A DNA stretch of 38,669 nt from the IMG/VR virus record IMGVR_UViG_3300009551_000033, positions 1-38,669 of that record; one strand, 5' to 3'. The translations under genes were made by a program, and so were the position numbers. The DNA is from a virus. Shown one piece after another: positions 15,756 to 24,350 of the stretch. Below the pieces are notes generated by a model. That model was given only the letters and a program-made list of their open reading frames with translations. It ran no database searches and was not told the origin of the DNA. How positions within the stretch are numbered: the first letter of the stretch is position 1; the number at the start of each line of letters is the position of its first letter.

Positions 15756-15988
15756 ACTGCACCTCCTGATGCATTAACCCATCCTGGCCCCTTGTACCAA
15801 ATAGGGATGCCAAGAGAAGTATCAAAATAAGTCCGTCCCACCCAAAGAAGCTTTGTCGGACGGTTCGCTGTAGTTCCGCTTTGCGTCAATGCAAAGCAAA
15901 TCGTGTACACAGATTGGAAAAATGCCTGCCAACCATTTCCAAGTACGGTTTCTACGTTAGTAGCTGGGACTGGGTTGATAAGTGCCAT
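15752..15988 (-). CDS. Small virion-associated protein, unknown
   Basis: A 78-residue protein coupled on both sides (shared base with the tail-hub stop, four bases with the cupin). The end, RPTKLLWVGRTYFDT and IPIWYKGPGWVNASG, resembles short carbohydrate-binding or fibre-tip segments found in phage proteins. A small tail accessory (for example a needle or plug) is plausible from its place after the gp10-like gene, but this is inference. Confidence 0.65.
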   Translation of the reverse strand: MALINPVPATNVETVLGNGWQAFFQSVYTICFALTQSGTTANRPTKLLWVGRTYFDTSLGIPIWYKGPGWVNASGGAV

Positions 15989-17394
15989 TAGTTATCCGGA
16001 TTGATAGTTGCGCTAATCAAAGTAAAACTGAACGGGTCATTCATCCGAAGCTTGAATACAAAATCACGCGACGTTCCAAGCCTATTCCACTCAACAACAC
16101 GCCTGTAATTACCAGTCGGGCCCACATCAACAAGCATTTCAGCACCATATGTTCGCCCATTGTCACGCGACACAGACAGCCCAATTTGCGGACGTTCTAA
16201 GCCTGGATCGCCCATGCCAACTTGCATATCTACACGAACTTTACCAATCGACAATTGCAATAGATCTGGATCGCTGACATTCTCACTGATGATCTGAGAT
16301 TCGATCTGATCGCCGTTATCTGTGTAGGCAGTATTGGTAAGCCTATACAGCATCCCATTCGAATAATCAGAAACAATCGTGTACGTCATAAACGACATAC
16401 CAAGATTGGATCTGTGACGCGTAATACCAAAACTCTTTAGTCGAGACCAGATCTGAGTAAATCCGTCATAAAGCCAAGTATCGCCAGCAGTCGGGAAGTT
16501 GATGACATACATGGCATGACCGCCAAGCATGTACGAATATGACACCGCATCACTTACCGTTGAATATCCGTTGATAATATTGTCTACATCTGGATTACTT
16601 AGCTTAAGTGGCGAATAACCATCCAACTTAGCAATCATGACTTGACCAAGCTTATTACGAGCCAAGAACGCTAGTGAGTTGTCATATTCAGCGACACTCC
16701 AAATAGCCGCCAAACCCCACTTAGTGGCTGTCCCTTGAATTGATGCAAAAGCCTGATTGGTATCAGTACTGACGCCAAAAAATTCAGTAGTTCTCGTACC
16801 AAAAAGAACCGCCTGACCATTCAAATTCCATACTGCTACGTTTGGATCCGGATTGGTCTCAGCATTGGTAAAATTAAGCGCATCCCATGACAAACCGTCA
16901 TATGCATCGGACCAATAGAAACGGCTTTGCTGGGCAAACGTGACAATGAATCGCCCGGCCAAAAAAGTAACAGTGGTTGGACTAGCTGGAAAGTCTGTAT
17001 CAGTGATCTGGCTGAAAACACCAGTGGTCGTATTGTAGATATACCCAAACGTACCATCCACAATCATGATCTGATTGCCGTTATCAGCAATCGAGCATTG
17101 GCCTGTGAATGTCAGAAGAGTTCCGATAGCCGTTAAAGATCCAGCCGCACCTACCTGATAAAACTTGTTTTGAAACACTGCATATGCAGATTCGTTTTTA
17201 TCGAATGCATAAAGTGCTCTGGCCGGAGAAGTTCCGCCATCAACAAACGACACAAGCCCCGGCGTTTTGTATCCAACAATCGTCGATTTCTCACCTGCAG
17301 GACGCGTCTCAAAATACATATTTTGAGGGTTCTTTGCAGTGACATATGGGGACTTGCTTGCCATCCCCATGCCGAATAGTTGGATACGAGCCAT
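15988..17394 (-). CDS. P22 gp10-like tail hub / packaged-DNA stabilisation protein
   Basis: A protein of 468 residues, very near the 472 of P22 gp10. The family outline is clear: an N-terminal SPYVTAKNPQNMYFE, a beta-propeller-type series of short strands, and IGKVRVDMQVGMGDPG with QIGLSVSRDNGRTYG near the end. In P22 this protein closes the portal and carries the tailspikes and needle. Order (gp4-like, GroES-like, then this) keeps it in its P22 place with one insertion. Confidence 0.85.
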   Translation of the reverse strand: MARIQLFGMGMASKSPYVTAKNPQNMYFETRPAGEKSTIVGYKTPGLVSFVDGGTSPARALYAFDKNESAYAVFQNKFYQVGAAGSLTAIGTLLTFTGQCSIADNGNQIMIVDGTFGYIYNTTTGVFSQITDTDFPASPTTVTFLAGRFIVTFAQQSRFYWSDAYDGLSWDALNFTNAETNPDPNVAVWNLNGQAVLFGTRTTEFFGVSTDTNQAFASIQGTATKWGLAAIWSVAEYDNSLAFLARNKLGQVMIAKLDGYSPLKLSNPDVDNIINGYSTVSDAVSYSYMLGGHAMYVINFPTAGDTWLYDGFTQIWSRLKSFGITRHRSNLGMSFMTYTIVSDYSNGMLYRLTNTAYTDNGDQIESQIISENVSDPDLLQLSIGKVRVDMQVGMGDPGLERPQIGLSVSRDNGRTYGAEMLVDVGPTGNYRRVVEWNRLGTSRDFVFKLRMNDPFSFTLISATINPDN

Positions 17395-17801
17395 TAATCC
17401 TCCGGAGGAGCGTTCTTAATGAACACCGGATTGCCGTCTCGCGAAAAACCAGCAAGATCGCCTTCGCGGCAAAGAATATAACGCTTACCCTCAATCATGA
17501 TTGGCTCGCCACCAGATTGATATTTACCGAACGTAACCCAATCACCTACTTTCACACGCATTGGTACTTCGTGGCCGCCCATATGATGACCGGAAGCATC
17601 AAGATAAGAAGAAAACACCCGGCCAGGCCCAACAGCAACAACACGACCGCAAGGAAACTTTTGTTCGCTGCCAACCAAGATAATCCCACCACCGGTCTTT
17701 TCTTCCTTATGCTGCTCAATCACCACAATGTCCGACAAAGGAATCATCGGGAAACCTTCAGCGGCTTGACCTTCAAGTTTTGCTTCAAATTGTTCAGACA
17801 T
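17394..17801 (-). CDS. GroES-like co-chaperonin
   Basis: A protein of 135 residues. The GroES fold signature is strong: MIPLSDIVVIEQ, a Gly-rich mobile-loop-like EEKTGGGIILVG, GRVVAVGPGRV, VKVGDWVTFGKY and a closing YILCREGDLAG. It is longer than host GroES (97 residues) because of an extended N-terminus, an insertion after the GPGR turn and a C-terminal extension. No GroEL is present, so it would work with host GroEL, as T4 gp31 does, probably to fold the coat or another virion protein. It shares a base with the gp10-like start (the two genes abut). Confidence 0.82.
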   Translation of the reverse strand: MSEQFEAKLEGQAAEGFPMIPLSDIVVIEQHKEEKTGGGIILVGSEQKFPCGRVVAVGPGRVFSSYLDASGHHMGGHEVPMRVKVGDWVTFGKYQSGGEPIMIEGKRYILCREGDLAGFSRDGNPVFIKNAPPED

Positions 17802-17818
17802 GTAATACCCCTTTAAAG

Positions 17819-18517
17819 TTAAAAGCCCTTATATAAAAAGGCGTTTGAAATATCGTCGTATTTTTGGTCGAATGGAGTGTTCATTTCCAAAGGCTGGAAA
17901 TTGGTTCTCTTCAACACTGCTTTTGCTTTTGTTGCTTTTGCTTGCAGCGATGCAGGCGGCTCACCGCCCTTAAAACTTTCCCAAATTTCTACCGCCAAAT
18001 TACTTACGATTGCTGACTCATAGCCTGCTGGCATCACCAAATCATCCGAAAGTGTCAATGCCGTAGTGCCGCCCAGCGGATAATTTGCTGTTACCGTACA
18101 TGTGAAATCAGCATACGGGACAGGGTAAAAATTCATTTCCCCATCAGGGAAATTCGGGTTGTAATAACATTGATCAGGAATGGATTGGGTCAGCTTGTAG
18201 CTGATTTCATTCCACTTATAAAGATCGATGAAAGTCACATCGTAATCAATGTTATTCAGCCGCACCTTCATCGCGGTAATTGCAGTTGGACGGCCTTTAG
18301 GAAGTACGCTTGTAAGGTACGTCGCAACGCCAGCCGTCATTGTAAACGTCGCCACTTCATTGTTGAAGATCATTTGCCGTTCGTTCGTCCACGAATCAAG
18401 CATTCGATTCAGCCAACGAAGAATCAGTTGAGCATCCCCAGCATACAATGTCTGATCTTGGCCCAATACTTTGGCTTCAAACGCTGCATCCTGGCAGAGA
18501 GTAGCGACGGTAGTCAT
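17819..18517 (-). CDS. P22 gp4-like portal-tail adaptor
   Basis: A protein of 232 residues. TTVATLCQDAAFEAKVLG, then LILRWLNRMLDSWTNER and a YYNPNFPDGEMNFYPVP segment are typical of podovirus gp4-type adaptors that bind below the portal ring. It is longer than P22 gp4 (166 residues). Located after the coat and one small gene, as in P22. It shares one base with the upstream gene. Confidence 0.8.
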   Translation of the reverse strand: MTTVATLCQDAAFEAKVLGQDQTLYAGDAQLILRWLNRMLDSWTNERQMIFNNEVATFTMTAGVATYLTSVLPKGRPTAITAMKVRLNNIDYDVTFIDLYKWNEISYKLTQSIPDQCYYNPNFPDGEMNFYPVPYADFTCTVTANYPLGGTTALTLSDDLVMPAGYESAIVSNLAVEIWESFKGGEPPASLQAKATKAKAVLKRTNFQPLEMNTPFDQKYDDISNAFLYKGF

Positions 18518-18912
18518 TAATCAGCCTTTGCAGGGCGACCGCGGCGGGGAGCAGGAGAAATTACTTCGCCTTGATCTGCAGATGCGTCAGCACCAAATTC
18601 AGCTTCTTTCATCTGAAGCATCTGTTCAAAAGATGGTGCGCCAATAAATCCAAATGGTTCCGGAGAATCAAGCCATGCCTCTCCAAGTGCAGCCTCTTCT
18701 TGCACGGTATTCACTTGCTTTGCTCGGATGCCGCGCTCATCACCAAAATACTTCATCTTCGGATATTCCTGATGATAATAACGGGGTTCCGGCTCCATCT
18801 TCCCATTTGGGAGCTTCTTACCAAAGAACTTATGCACGGGCGGTTCCCAAGACCCTTCATCCACGGTCAATTGGGGTTGCATAACATTGCTATAGTCAAT
18901 CTGAGTATTCAT
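18517..18912 (-). CDS. Small virion-region protein, unknown
   Basis: A 131-residue, Pro- and Glu-rich protein with an acidic middle and a basic tail (PRRGRPAKAD). It contains PEPRYYHQEYPKMKYFGDE, a lightly conserved motif of small proteins next to podovirus coat genes. A possible head-completion or decoration protein; not assignable from sequence. It follows the coat terminator hairpin. Confidence 0.6.
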   Translation of the reverse strand: MNTQIDYSNVMQPQLTVDEGSWEPPVHKFFGKKLPNGKMEPEPRYYHQEYPKMKYFGDERGIRAKQVNTVQEEAALGEAWLDSPEPFGFIGAPSFEQMLQMKEAEFGADASADQGEVISPAPRRGRPAKAD

Positions 18913-18930
18913 CTATCGCCTCAACACCCC

Positions 18931-18974
18931 TTAAAAAACCAGCGCGCAGAAAGGGGAGGAACTACGCGCCGGTT
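18931..18974 (-). terminator. Intrinsic terminator after the coat gene
   Basis: On the minus strand AACCGGCGCG pairs with CGCGCTGGTT (ten pairs including one G-T), around an 18-base loop, followed directly by a run of Ts. It lies in the 85-base gap after the coat protein stop. It would allow extra coat transcripts relative to downstream genes, with partial read-through. Confidence 0.7.
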
Positions 18975-18997
18975 GGCTATTCGCCGAAACTTACTGT

Positions 18998-20239
18998 TTA
19001 TGCACTGACTTGCTGAGTTGCTTGTTCTGGGTACGGGGTCGCCCAGCCATACAAAGCGTCAACACGATTCCCAACGGTATCAGAAGAGATCGCAGCCTGG
19101 CGGAAGACACGCAGCGAGAAGCCATCTTGAGCACGCACAGCACCCCAGCCACCGAACTCAGCCAGGTCAACCATCTTGACGACAGCCAGTTCAAATGCAT
19201 CCTCATGCCAGCCAAGGTTACGAGCATACGAGGTGTTGGCAGTACCGGAAACAGTCAGCAGAGCACCCGATGCCGGAGCGCTGGTAACGTTTTGGAACGG
19301 ACCAGCGGAGATAATCGCCGGGCTGATGGGGATGGTGGCGTTACCCGAACCATCGGACGAGGTATCGGAGATCGCCACAAACTGCATCAGTTGGCCGGTC
19401 GATTGCTTGGTGACAGGGTTGACGGAGAACACGTTTGCAATGGTGAACACATCGCCAGCACGCAGACGCAGACCAACAGCAGCAGTCCAACCGTTGGTGA
19501 TCAGGTTGCCGGTGTTAGCCCAACCAGAAACCAGCGATTGACCAGCGCCGTTCACAGCCGGCGTACCACCCAGCGGCCCAACCAGTTGACGGGCAACGTT
19601 CTGAGACATGGCGATCTTCAGACCAAGAGTATTGGTGCTGTCAACGAAGATGCCATCTTCATACTGTTGACCAACCAGTTTTTGCTGATTGAAGAAGCCA
19701 GTCAGCGATGCGATTTGCGATGCGGTAGTACCTTGATCGCCAACATAGTAGCGGCCACCATCGCGCGGAGCGGAGAAGTCATCCAGCTTCTTGCCGATAT
19801 CCAGCAGGAACGAAACGTTGTTCGGCGAAGTGCCCGGAGTACCGGTCAGGTTGCCAACGGTGTTTTTCGCGTTGATATAGCCATCGATATCGATCTGTTG
19901 GGCCAGTTGGATAGCACCGGGCTTGATAACACGATCCGAGAAGTCTTGCAGTTTCAGGGTCAGATCAGCACTGGTGAACGAAGTATCGATGTGCTTTTGC
20001 TGGTTGACAACCAGAGGAATCGAGGTTTCGGTGTAGTCTTGGCCGGAGAAAGCTTGACCAGTCGAGACAGTGAAACGAGCAGGGCGGCGGATATTGATGG
20101 TATCGCCGATCTTCATCGCTTCTTTGCCGAATTCCTTCTGCCATTTGCGAGAAACCTTCTTGCCCAGGACGATATTGTTCGCCAGGACTCGAAGAGTTTC
20201 ATCAGTGTACATTACCGGGTTCTGAAAGCCATTTGCCAT
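18998..20239 (-). CDS. P22-like major coat protein
   Basis: A 413-residue protein, close to the 430 of P22 coat (gp5). N-terminal MANGFQNPVMYTDETLRVLA, then KWQKEFGKEAMKIGDTINIRRP and SFTSADLTLKLQDFSDRVI match the P22-type HK97 fold with its insertion domain. The C-terminal block GWHEDAFELAVVKM and SLRVFRQAAI is also typical. It would form the icosahedral shell. Downstream of scaffold and followed by a terminator. Confidence 0.9.
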   Translation of the reverse strand: MANGFQNPVMYTDETLRVLANNIVLGKKVSRKWQKEFGKEAMKIGDTINIRRPARFTVSTGQAFSGQDYTETSIPLVVNQQKHIDTSFTSADLTLKLQDFSDRVIKPGAIQLAQQIDIDGYINAKNTVGNLTGTPGTSPNNVSFLLDIGKKLDDFSAPRDGGRYYVGDQGTTASQIASLTGFFNQQKLVGQQYEDGIFVDSTNTLGLKIAMSQNVARQLVGPLGGTPAVNGAGQSLVSGWANTGNLITNGWTAAVGLRLRAGDVFTIANVFSVNPVTKQSTGQLMQFVAISDTSSDGSGNATIPISPAIISAGPFQNVTSAPASGALLTVSGTANTSYARNLGWHEDAFELAVVKMVDLAEFGGWGAVRAQDGFSLRVFRQAAISSDTVGNRVDALYGWATPYPEQATQQVSA

Positions 20240-20251
20240 GATTAATTTCCT

Positions 20252-21100
20252 TTAACGAAGATTTTTTCTTGCCCACGCATAGTATTTTTCCGGATCAGAA
20301 GGCGGGCCATCAGAGGCCGCACTTTTCGAACTTGAAACCGGCTTACCAGGCGGTGGCGCAGATGTTGCTTTAGGAGCGCTCTTGAGTCCGGCGAGCATTT
20401 CACCGATAAGAACACCGTGCATATATTCGGGGGCACTTTTAAACTTTGCCTCCAAGCCAGGATTCTTAGCCAGATGGTAAGTAATCAGCGGACCTTGTTC
20501 CAGATTCACAATCATGTCCACTACATTAGCGGGCAGATCAGGTTCCCAGTCCTCAATCACTTCACGGAAATCCGGGATCTCTCTTTCAAGAGCTGCGCGG
20601 CGATCCATGAACGCTTTTTCACTTTCCCTACGGTTCTTCTCAGCCTGTTCCATTTGGGACAGTTTTTTCTGTTCGGAACCATATCCAGCTAGTTTTGCAG
20701 ACGCGATCTCTTCGGCCTTATGAAGAACCTTGGCTTCCAAGTAGTCTTCATAAGACTCAAAGTCTTCACGGCGCGGTGCTTGATTTGTTTCAGGTCGTTG
20801 GGTAGAAGCTTTACGGGCCTCTTCCAACTGCCGCTGCAATTCATTAGCACGCGCCTCTTCTCGGTATCGTTGCGCAGTCAGTTCATTAATCCGAGCTTGG
20901 ACTTTTTGCTGACGACGCTCCTCACGCAAGCGACTACGCTCTGCATCCTCGGCTAGCGCACGAGCATTCTTTTCCTCTTCACTTTCCTGTTCTTGCGGCG
21001 TGCCTGAGTCACCATCTTGAGGAATTTCCTCACTAACAGGCTTAACCTCTTCGCTTACTCCCGAAGGTTGGAGTTCGTTTTCAATTTCCATGGTTTCCAT
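20252..21100 (-). CDS. Scaffolding protein
   Basis: A 282-residue acidic, mostly helical protein with a long coiled coil (RINELTAQRYREEARANELQ) and a charged C-terminal end (DPEKYYAWARKNLR), the usual shape of P22-type scaffolds (303 residues). It sits immediately before the coat gene. It would direct shell assembly and leave through the portal. The start could be three codons later (ATG 21091); neither has a strong ribosome site. Confidence 0.8.
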   Translation of the reverse strand: METMEIENELQPSGVSEEVKPVSEEIPQDGDSGTPQEQESEEEKNARALAEDAERSRLREERRQQKVQARINELTAQRYREEARANELQRQLEEARKASTQRPETNQAPRREDFESYEDYLEAKVLHKAEEIASAKLAGYGSEQKKLSQMEQAEKNRRESEKAFMDRRAALEREIPDFREVIEDWEPDLPANVVDMIVNLEQGPLITYHLAKNPGLEAKFKSAPEYMHGVLIGEMLAGLKSAPKATSAPPPGKPVSSSKSAASDGPPSDPEKYYAWARKNLR

Positions 21101-21141
21101 GTTTCAGAACCCGGCTGACGGCCAACCGGTGAGCCATTTTT

Positions 21142-21882
21142 TTACGGGTAAATAGTGACGCGCAGCGATTCCAGTTGCGCAGTATCAGTGCCAGTTGCCT
21201 TGGTAACGCCAATGACGAATTCGGTTTCTTGGCCGATATAGTCACGAGTCAGCGTCGGAAGCGCGGTAGTGGTCGAGCCAACACCGCCTTGAGCAGAAGT
21301 TTGCGAAGCCAATACACCAGTGCCAACCAGAGTAACGCCATCCCCACGGCCTGCAATCGTGGTCTCAAAAGCATAGTTAGCAATCGATGCCAGAGACGGC
21401 GAAGTAGCCAGGGCAGTACCAGCAATACCGTTTGCATAAACGTTCAGGGTCTTGACGGTGGCAGAGTTGGTAACGCTAACGGTGCCCTCGATTTCCATGC
21501 GGAAGTTGGAGGTCAGATAGTTAGGCGGAACCTTGAAACCAGCCAGATAAGAAGCAGTGGTTTGGTTTGGCGAAGCCATCGGCGCATTGATGCTGACCAT
21601 GCTATTGACTGCACCAACGTTAGAGCCGCCAAGGTCAGAAATGAATGCGTTAGCCTGCGACGTCACAGCAGTGATACGCACCCATGCATTGGTAGTGGTA
21701 CGCACGCAGCCACCAGTTTGACCGGTAAGTTGAGTAGTCCACGGGCCAGTTTGAGTCGGAGCCGATTCAATAGTGACAGATCCACCCAAAACGGACGGAG
21801 CTGCAGTAATCGACAGTTGCGGTGTAACGGCAATCGGTCCAACCGTCGAACCCGCATTTACTTGGTAATAAGTTGTTGCCAT
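21142..21882 (-). CDS. Beta-rich appendage / head decoration protein candidate
   Basis: A 246-residue protein, start at ATG 21882 after a GGAG site rather than the longer in-frame start. It is rich in Thr, Ala, Gly and Val in alternating strands (SITAAPSVLGGSVTIESAPT) with no cysteine pairs, helices or enzyme motif. Composition resembles head decoration or fibre proteins. It is one of four added genes between portal and scaffold. Confidence 0.6.
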   Translation of the reverse strand: MATTYYQVNAGSTVGPIAVTPQLSITAAPSVLGGSVTIESAPTQTGPWTTQLTGQTGGCVRTTTNAWVRITAVTSQANAFISDLGGSNVGAVNSMVSINAPMASPNQTTASYLAGFKVPPNYLTSNFRMEIEGTVSVTNSATVKTLNVYANGIAGTALATSPSLASIANYAFETTIAGRGDGVTLVGTGVLASQTSAQGGVGSTTTALPTLTRDYIGQETEFVIGVTKATGTDTAQLESLRVTIYP

Positions 21883-21972
21883 AAGTTTCTCCAAATAGAG
21901 ATTCAATGATTGGGTTTTGCCTGATCTTTTTCGCTCATTACGACTGAAGACCAGTATTCAGTCGGCGCGATT

Positions 21973-22257
21973 TCAATAATAAAAACTGACGTTCAAAATG
22001 GCTCCTGCAGTAGCACTGATAAAACGCAGCGCGGTCAGCGGGCCATCGTAAAACACAGGCGTATTCGTCGGCAAAAGCATGCCTACAGTTGCTGTCGGGG
22101 CCGTGCCATCATCACGCCAACGCACATTTTGACCTTCCGCAACCATAATGATGTATTGCGGTCGTTGGCCTGCTGGCGGCGTGATATTCGGGATCGTTAA
22201 TTGCGCCCCTGTATCCATCGTTGCCGCTACAATTTGCTGGTATCCACATGGAGTCAT
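21973..22257 (-). CDS. Small beta-rich virion protein
   Basis: A 94-residue protein. The segment VRWRDDGTAPTATVGMLL and ALRFISATAGAILNVSFYY are typical of small beta-barrel virion proteins in many phages; each molecule resembles one jelly-roll or decoration subunit. The 66-base gap after it contains a seven-pair hairpin with an eight-base loop and no gene. Confidence 0.65.
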   Translation of the reverse strand: MTPCGYQQIVAATMDTGAQLTIPNITPPAGQRPQYIIMVAEGQNVRWRDDGTAPTATVGMLLPTNTPVFYDGPLTALRFISATAGAILNVSFYY

Positions 22258-22266
22258 GACCGTTCC

Positions 22267-23280
22267 TTACATCGTGATTTCTTGACCAGCGCGATAGCTG
22301 AAAGTCGGTGCGCCAGTGTTTTGAACAGTGCGCAAACGAGCGTAATATCCTGCCGGGATCCAACCACCACACATCTTCGTAGTCGGCTGAACGCCTTGCA
22401 AAGCAACTGCCAGCGTGTAAGTCTGACCATCACCACAAATGGAAACCGTTTGAACATTGGCAGTGAATCCACTATCGCTGGCAATCTCAAAGATCACATC
22501 GCAATTCTGACCACCAGAAATAGTTGCGGTGATAGTGCATTGAACGCTGTAAAAAGCCAGCGCAGGCCGCGTAGAACTGACCTGATAAATGGTGTTGAGC
22601 GAGCGAGTTGCACTAGCCTGAGACGGAGTGACAGCACCTGCTGGCGTAGGCACGTTAAGAACGCCTGTGCTGCTGTTGTAAGTGGCTGCACCACTTCCAG
22701 TAGTCGTCAGAGAAATAGCGTTCCTAGCCCCCGCTTGATTCAGATAGTTCGAATCATTAGTGAAGCTGGAAACAGCAGTAGGGAACGTGAACAATGTGCC
22801 GTCGCCACGAACATATTGAAGCGATGTACCAGACGGGCTATTGAACTTTGTCGCCAGTCCAGAAGTCAGCGCGCCTGTAGTGGCGTAGTTACCAAGCGTA
22901 GTAGTCAGCGCAGAGCTAGTGACGTAGTTTGCATCATTGCTGAAGTACGAAACGCCTGTCGGGAAGGTCGCCAAAGTCCCATCACCCCGTACATACTGGC
23001 CCGAATTGCCAGTCGGCGTATCAAACTTGCCTGCTAACGTGGCAGGATTGACGCCGATAACCTGGCCCGTCATTCGGATAGTCGAATCGTAAGTAGCCAG
23101 ACGAGGAAGATTTGAGCTTGCCTCATAAACATAAATACCATCTGCACCACCCGTAGGAAGAGGAAGCAGACGGTTAATCATGCTTGTGCCGAATTGGTCA
23201 TACTGTTGAGCGTTCAAATCCCAAGGGGCCGCATTAGCAAACCCAGAGATAAACGCCAACACAAAGAGAGCTTTTTTCAT
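22267..23280 (-). CDS. Virion appendage-like protein with a Sec-type signal peptide
   Basis: A 337-residue protein starting at ATG 23280 (overlapping the preceding stop as TAATG). The first 17 residues, MKKALFVLAFISGFANA, form a textbook signal peptide with an AxA cleavage site. After it, a PWDL...YDQFGTS segment leads to two copies of a repeat with QYVRGDGTL and FPT, then NDANY/NDSNY, as in phage fibre stalks. A signal peptide on a protein inside a virion operon is unusual; it may be exported or be left over from a host-type gene. Confidence 0.65.
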   Translation of the reverse strand: MKKALFVLAFISGFANAAPWDLNAQQYDQFGTSMINRLLPLPTGGADGIYVYEASSNLPRLATYDSTIRMTGQVIGVNPATLAGKFDTPTGNSGQYVRGDGTLATFPTGVSYFSNDANYVTSSALTTTLGNYATTGALTSGLATKFNSPSGTSLQYVRGDGTLFTFPTAVSSFTNDSNYLNQAGARNAISLTTTGSGAATYNSSTGVLNVPTPAGAVTPSQASATRSLNTIYQVSSTRPALAFYSVQCTITATISGGQNCDVIFEIASDSGFTANVQTVSICGDGQTYTLAVALQGVQPTTKMCGGWIPAGYYARLRTVQNTGAPTFSYRAGQEITM

Positions 23281-24320
23281 TATTGGGAATCCGTTGTGCA
23301 AAGTTCAAGAACGAAATCTTGCAACGTCACAACTTCCGTGCCACCAGTCATCTGCGATGTGATCGACATATACATGCCATTTACATTCATGTCAGATACC
23401 GTCACTGCCGCCGGGTATGCTCCTGCACTTGCACCGTTGAAACTCACATCAGTGGATGCATTACCTTGCTTCTGAATGGTAGTTGCAGAGTTACGCTTGA
23501 ACTCCATGATGAAGCCAAGCGATTGATTGGTTGTTGCAAGCGTGGTTACAGTAGCGAGAATCGGATCCGCCGTAGTTCCCAGAGGGCCGAATCGAACACG
23601 GATTGTAGAGCTGTCCGAGGCAGCATTTTTAGAGAGAGAAACCCACAAACGCAGGCGGTCATAGTCACCGATGACGCCAGCAGGAATCAAAACGTGATTG
23701 GGGTTAAGGTTTTGCTCAGTTGTATTAGCAACGGCTGCATTAGCAGTATCAACGGCATCCAAGCAAATAGAACCTGCCATTGGCTTCCAGCGAGTTCCGT
23801 TGTAGAAGAAGAAATTACCGCCGCCAGTTGAAGTACTGCCGCCGCCAACATCAGAGAATCGAGCAATATTCCCCGTTACTGCAGCCGCTCCTGTAGGACG
23901 GTTAGCCCAAGTGTAAGTAGGAATAGCGGAAGATGTGACGCCACCAGGGCCGCTCAACCCGATGTAATTGCCATTCGCATCGAAAACATAGGTTGCTTGA
24001 TTAGAAATCCACGGCATCAGCGGATTTGAACGAGAACCCGTCACATCGCCAACAGTGAATGCAATGTTTCCAGCTGTACATACAAAACGGATAAACATTA
24101 CATATTCTGACGTATCCGAAGTCGTCACATTGACAGACCCCTTTGGCCAGCGGACCCAAACAGCGAGGCCATTTGTGATATCAGTCATCGGACTTTGGCT
24201 ATATTCAACATAGCCAGTACCACCGCCTACAGCCTGAGGAGTCAAAGTGACAACATTACCAATGCCAACAGGATACGGTTGGGATGTTCGACCGGCGCTA
24301 ACGTTGACTTGGATTGCCAT
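23280..24320 (-). CDS. Beta-rich appendage or head-fibre candidate
   Basis: A 346-residue protein. A first domain with VEYSQSPMTDITNG and WVRWPKGSVNVTTS is followed by a Gly/Ser-rich linker (VGGGSTSTGGGN) and a C-terminal jelly-roll-like domain. No P22 equivalent. It shares a base with the signal-peptide gene, so both probably act in one appendage. Confidence 0.6.
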   Translation of the reverse strand: MAIQVNVSAGRTSQPYPVGIGNVVTLTPQAVGGGTGYVEYSQSPMTDITNGLAVWVRWPKGSVNVTTSDTSEYVMFIRFVCTAGNIAFTVGDVTGSRSNPLMPWISNQATYVFDANGNYIGLSGPGGVTSSAIPTYTWANRPTGAAAVTGNIARFSDVGGGSTSTGGGNFFFYNGTRWKPMAGSICLDAVDTANAAVANTTEQNLNPNHVLIPAGVIGDYDRLRLWVSLSKNAASDSSTIRVRFGPLGTTADPILATVTTLATTNQSLGFIMEFKRNSATTIQKQGNASTDVSFNGASAGAYPAAVTVSDMNVNGMYMSITSQMTGGTEVVTLQDFVLELCTTDSQ

Positions 24321-24350
24321 GATTGTTCCTATTGTTGGGCTGCCGTTATT

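Noticed and set aside
19010-20245. 411-codon frame antisense to the coat gene
   Set aside because: A shadow of the coat codon pattern; the other strand encodes an unmistakable P22-type coat protein.
21907-21972. Short minus-strand frame in the gap before the decoration-like gene
   Set aside because: An open stretch exists but has only an internal ATG giving 11 residues; the gap is better seen as a hairpin spacer.
22201-23037. 278-codon plus-strand frame
   Set aside because: Antisense shadow of the appendage genes, with low-complexity Arg/Ser/Cys composition and no ribosome site.
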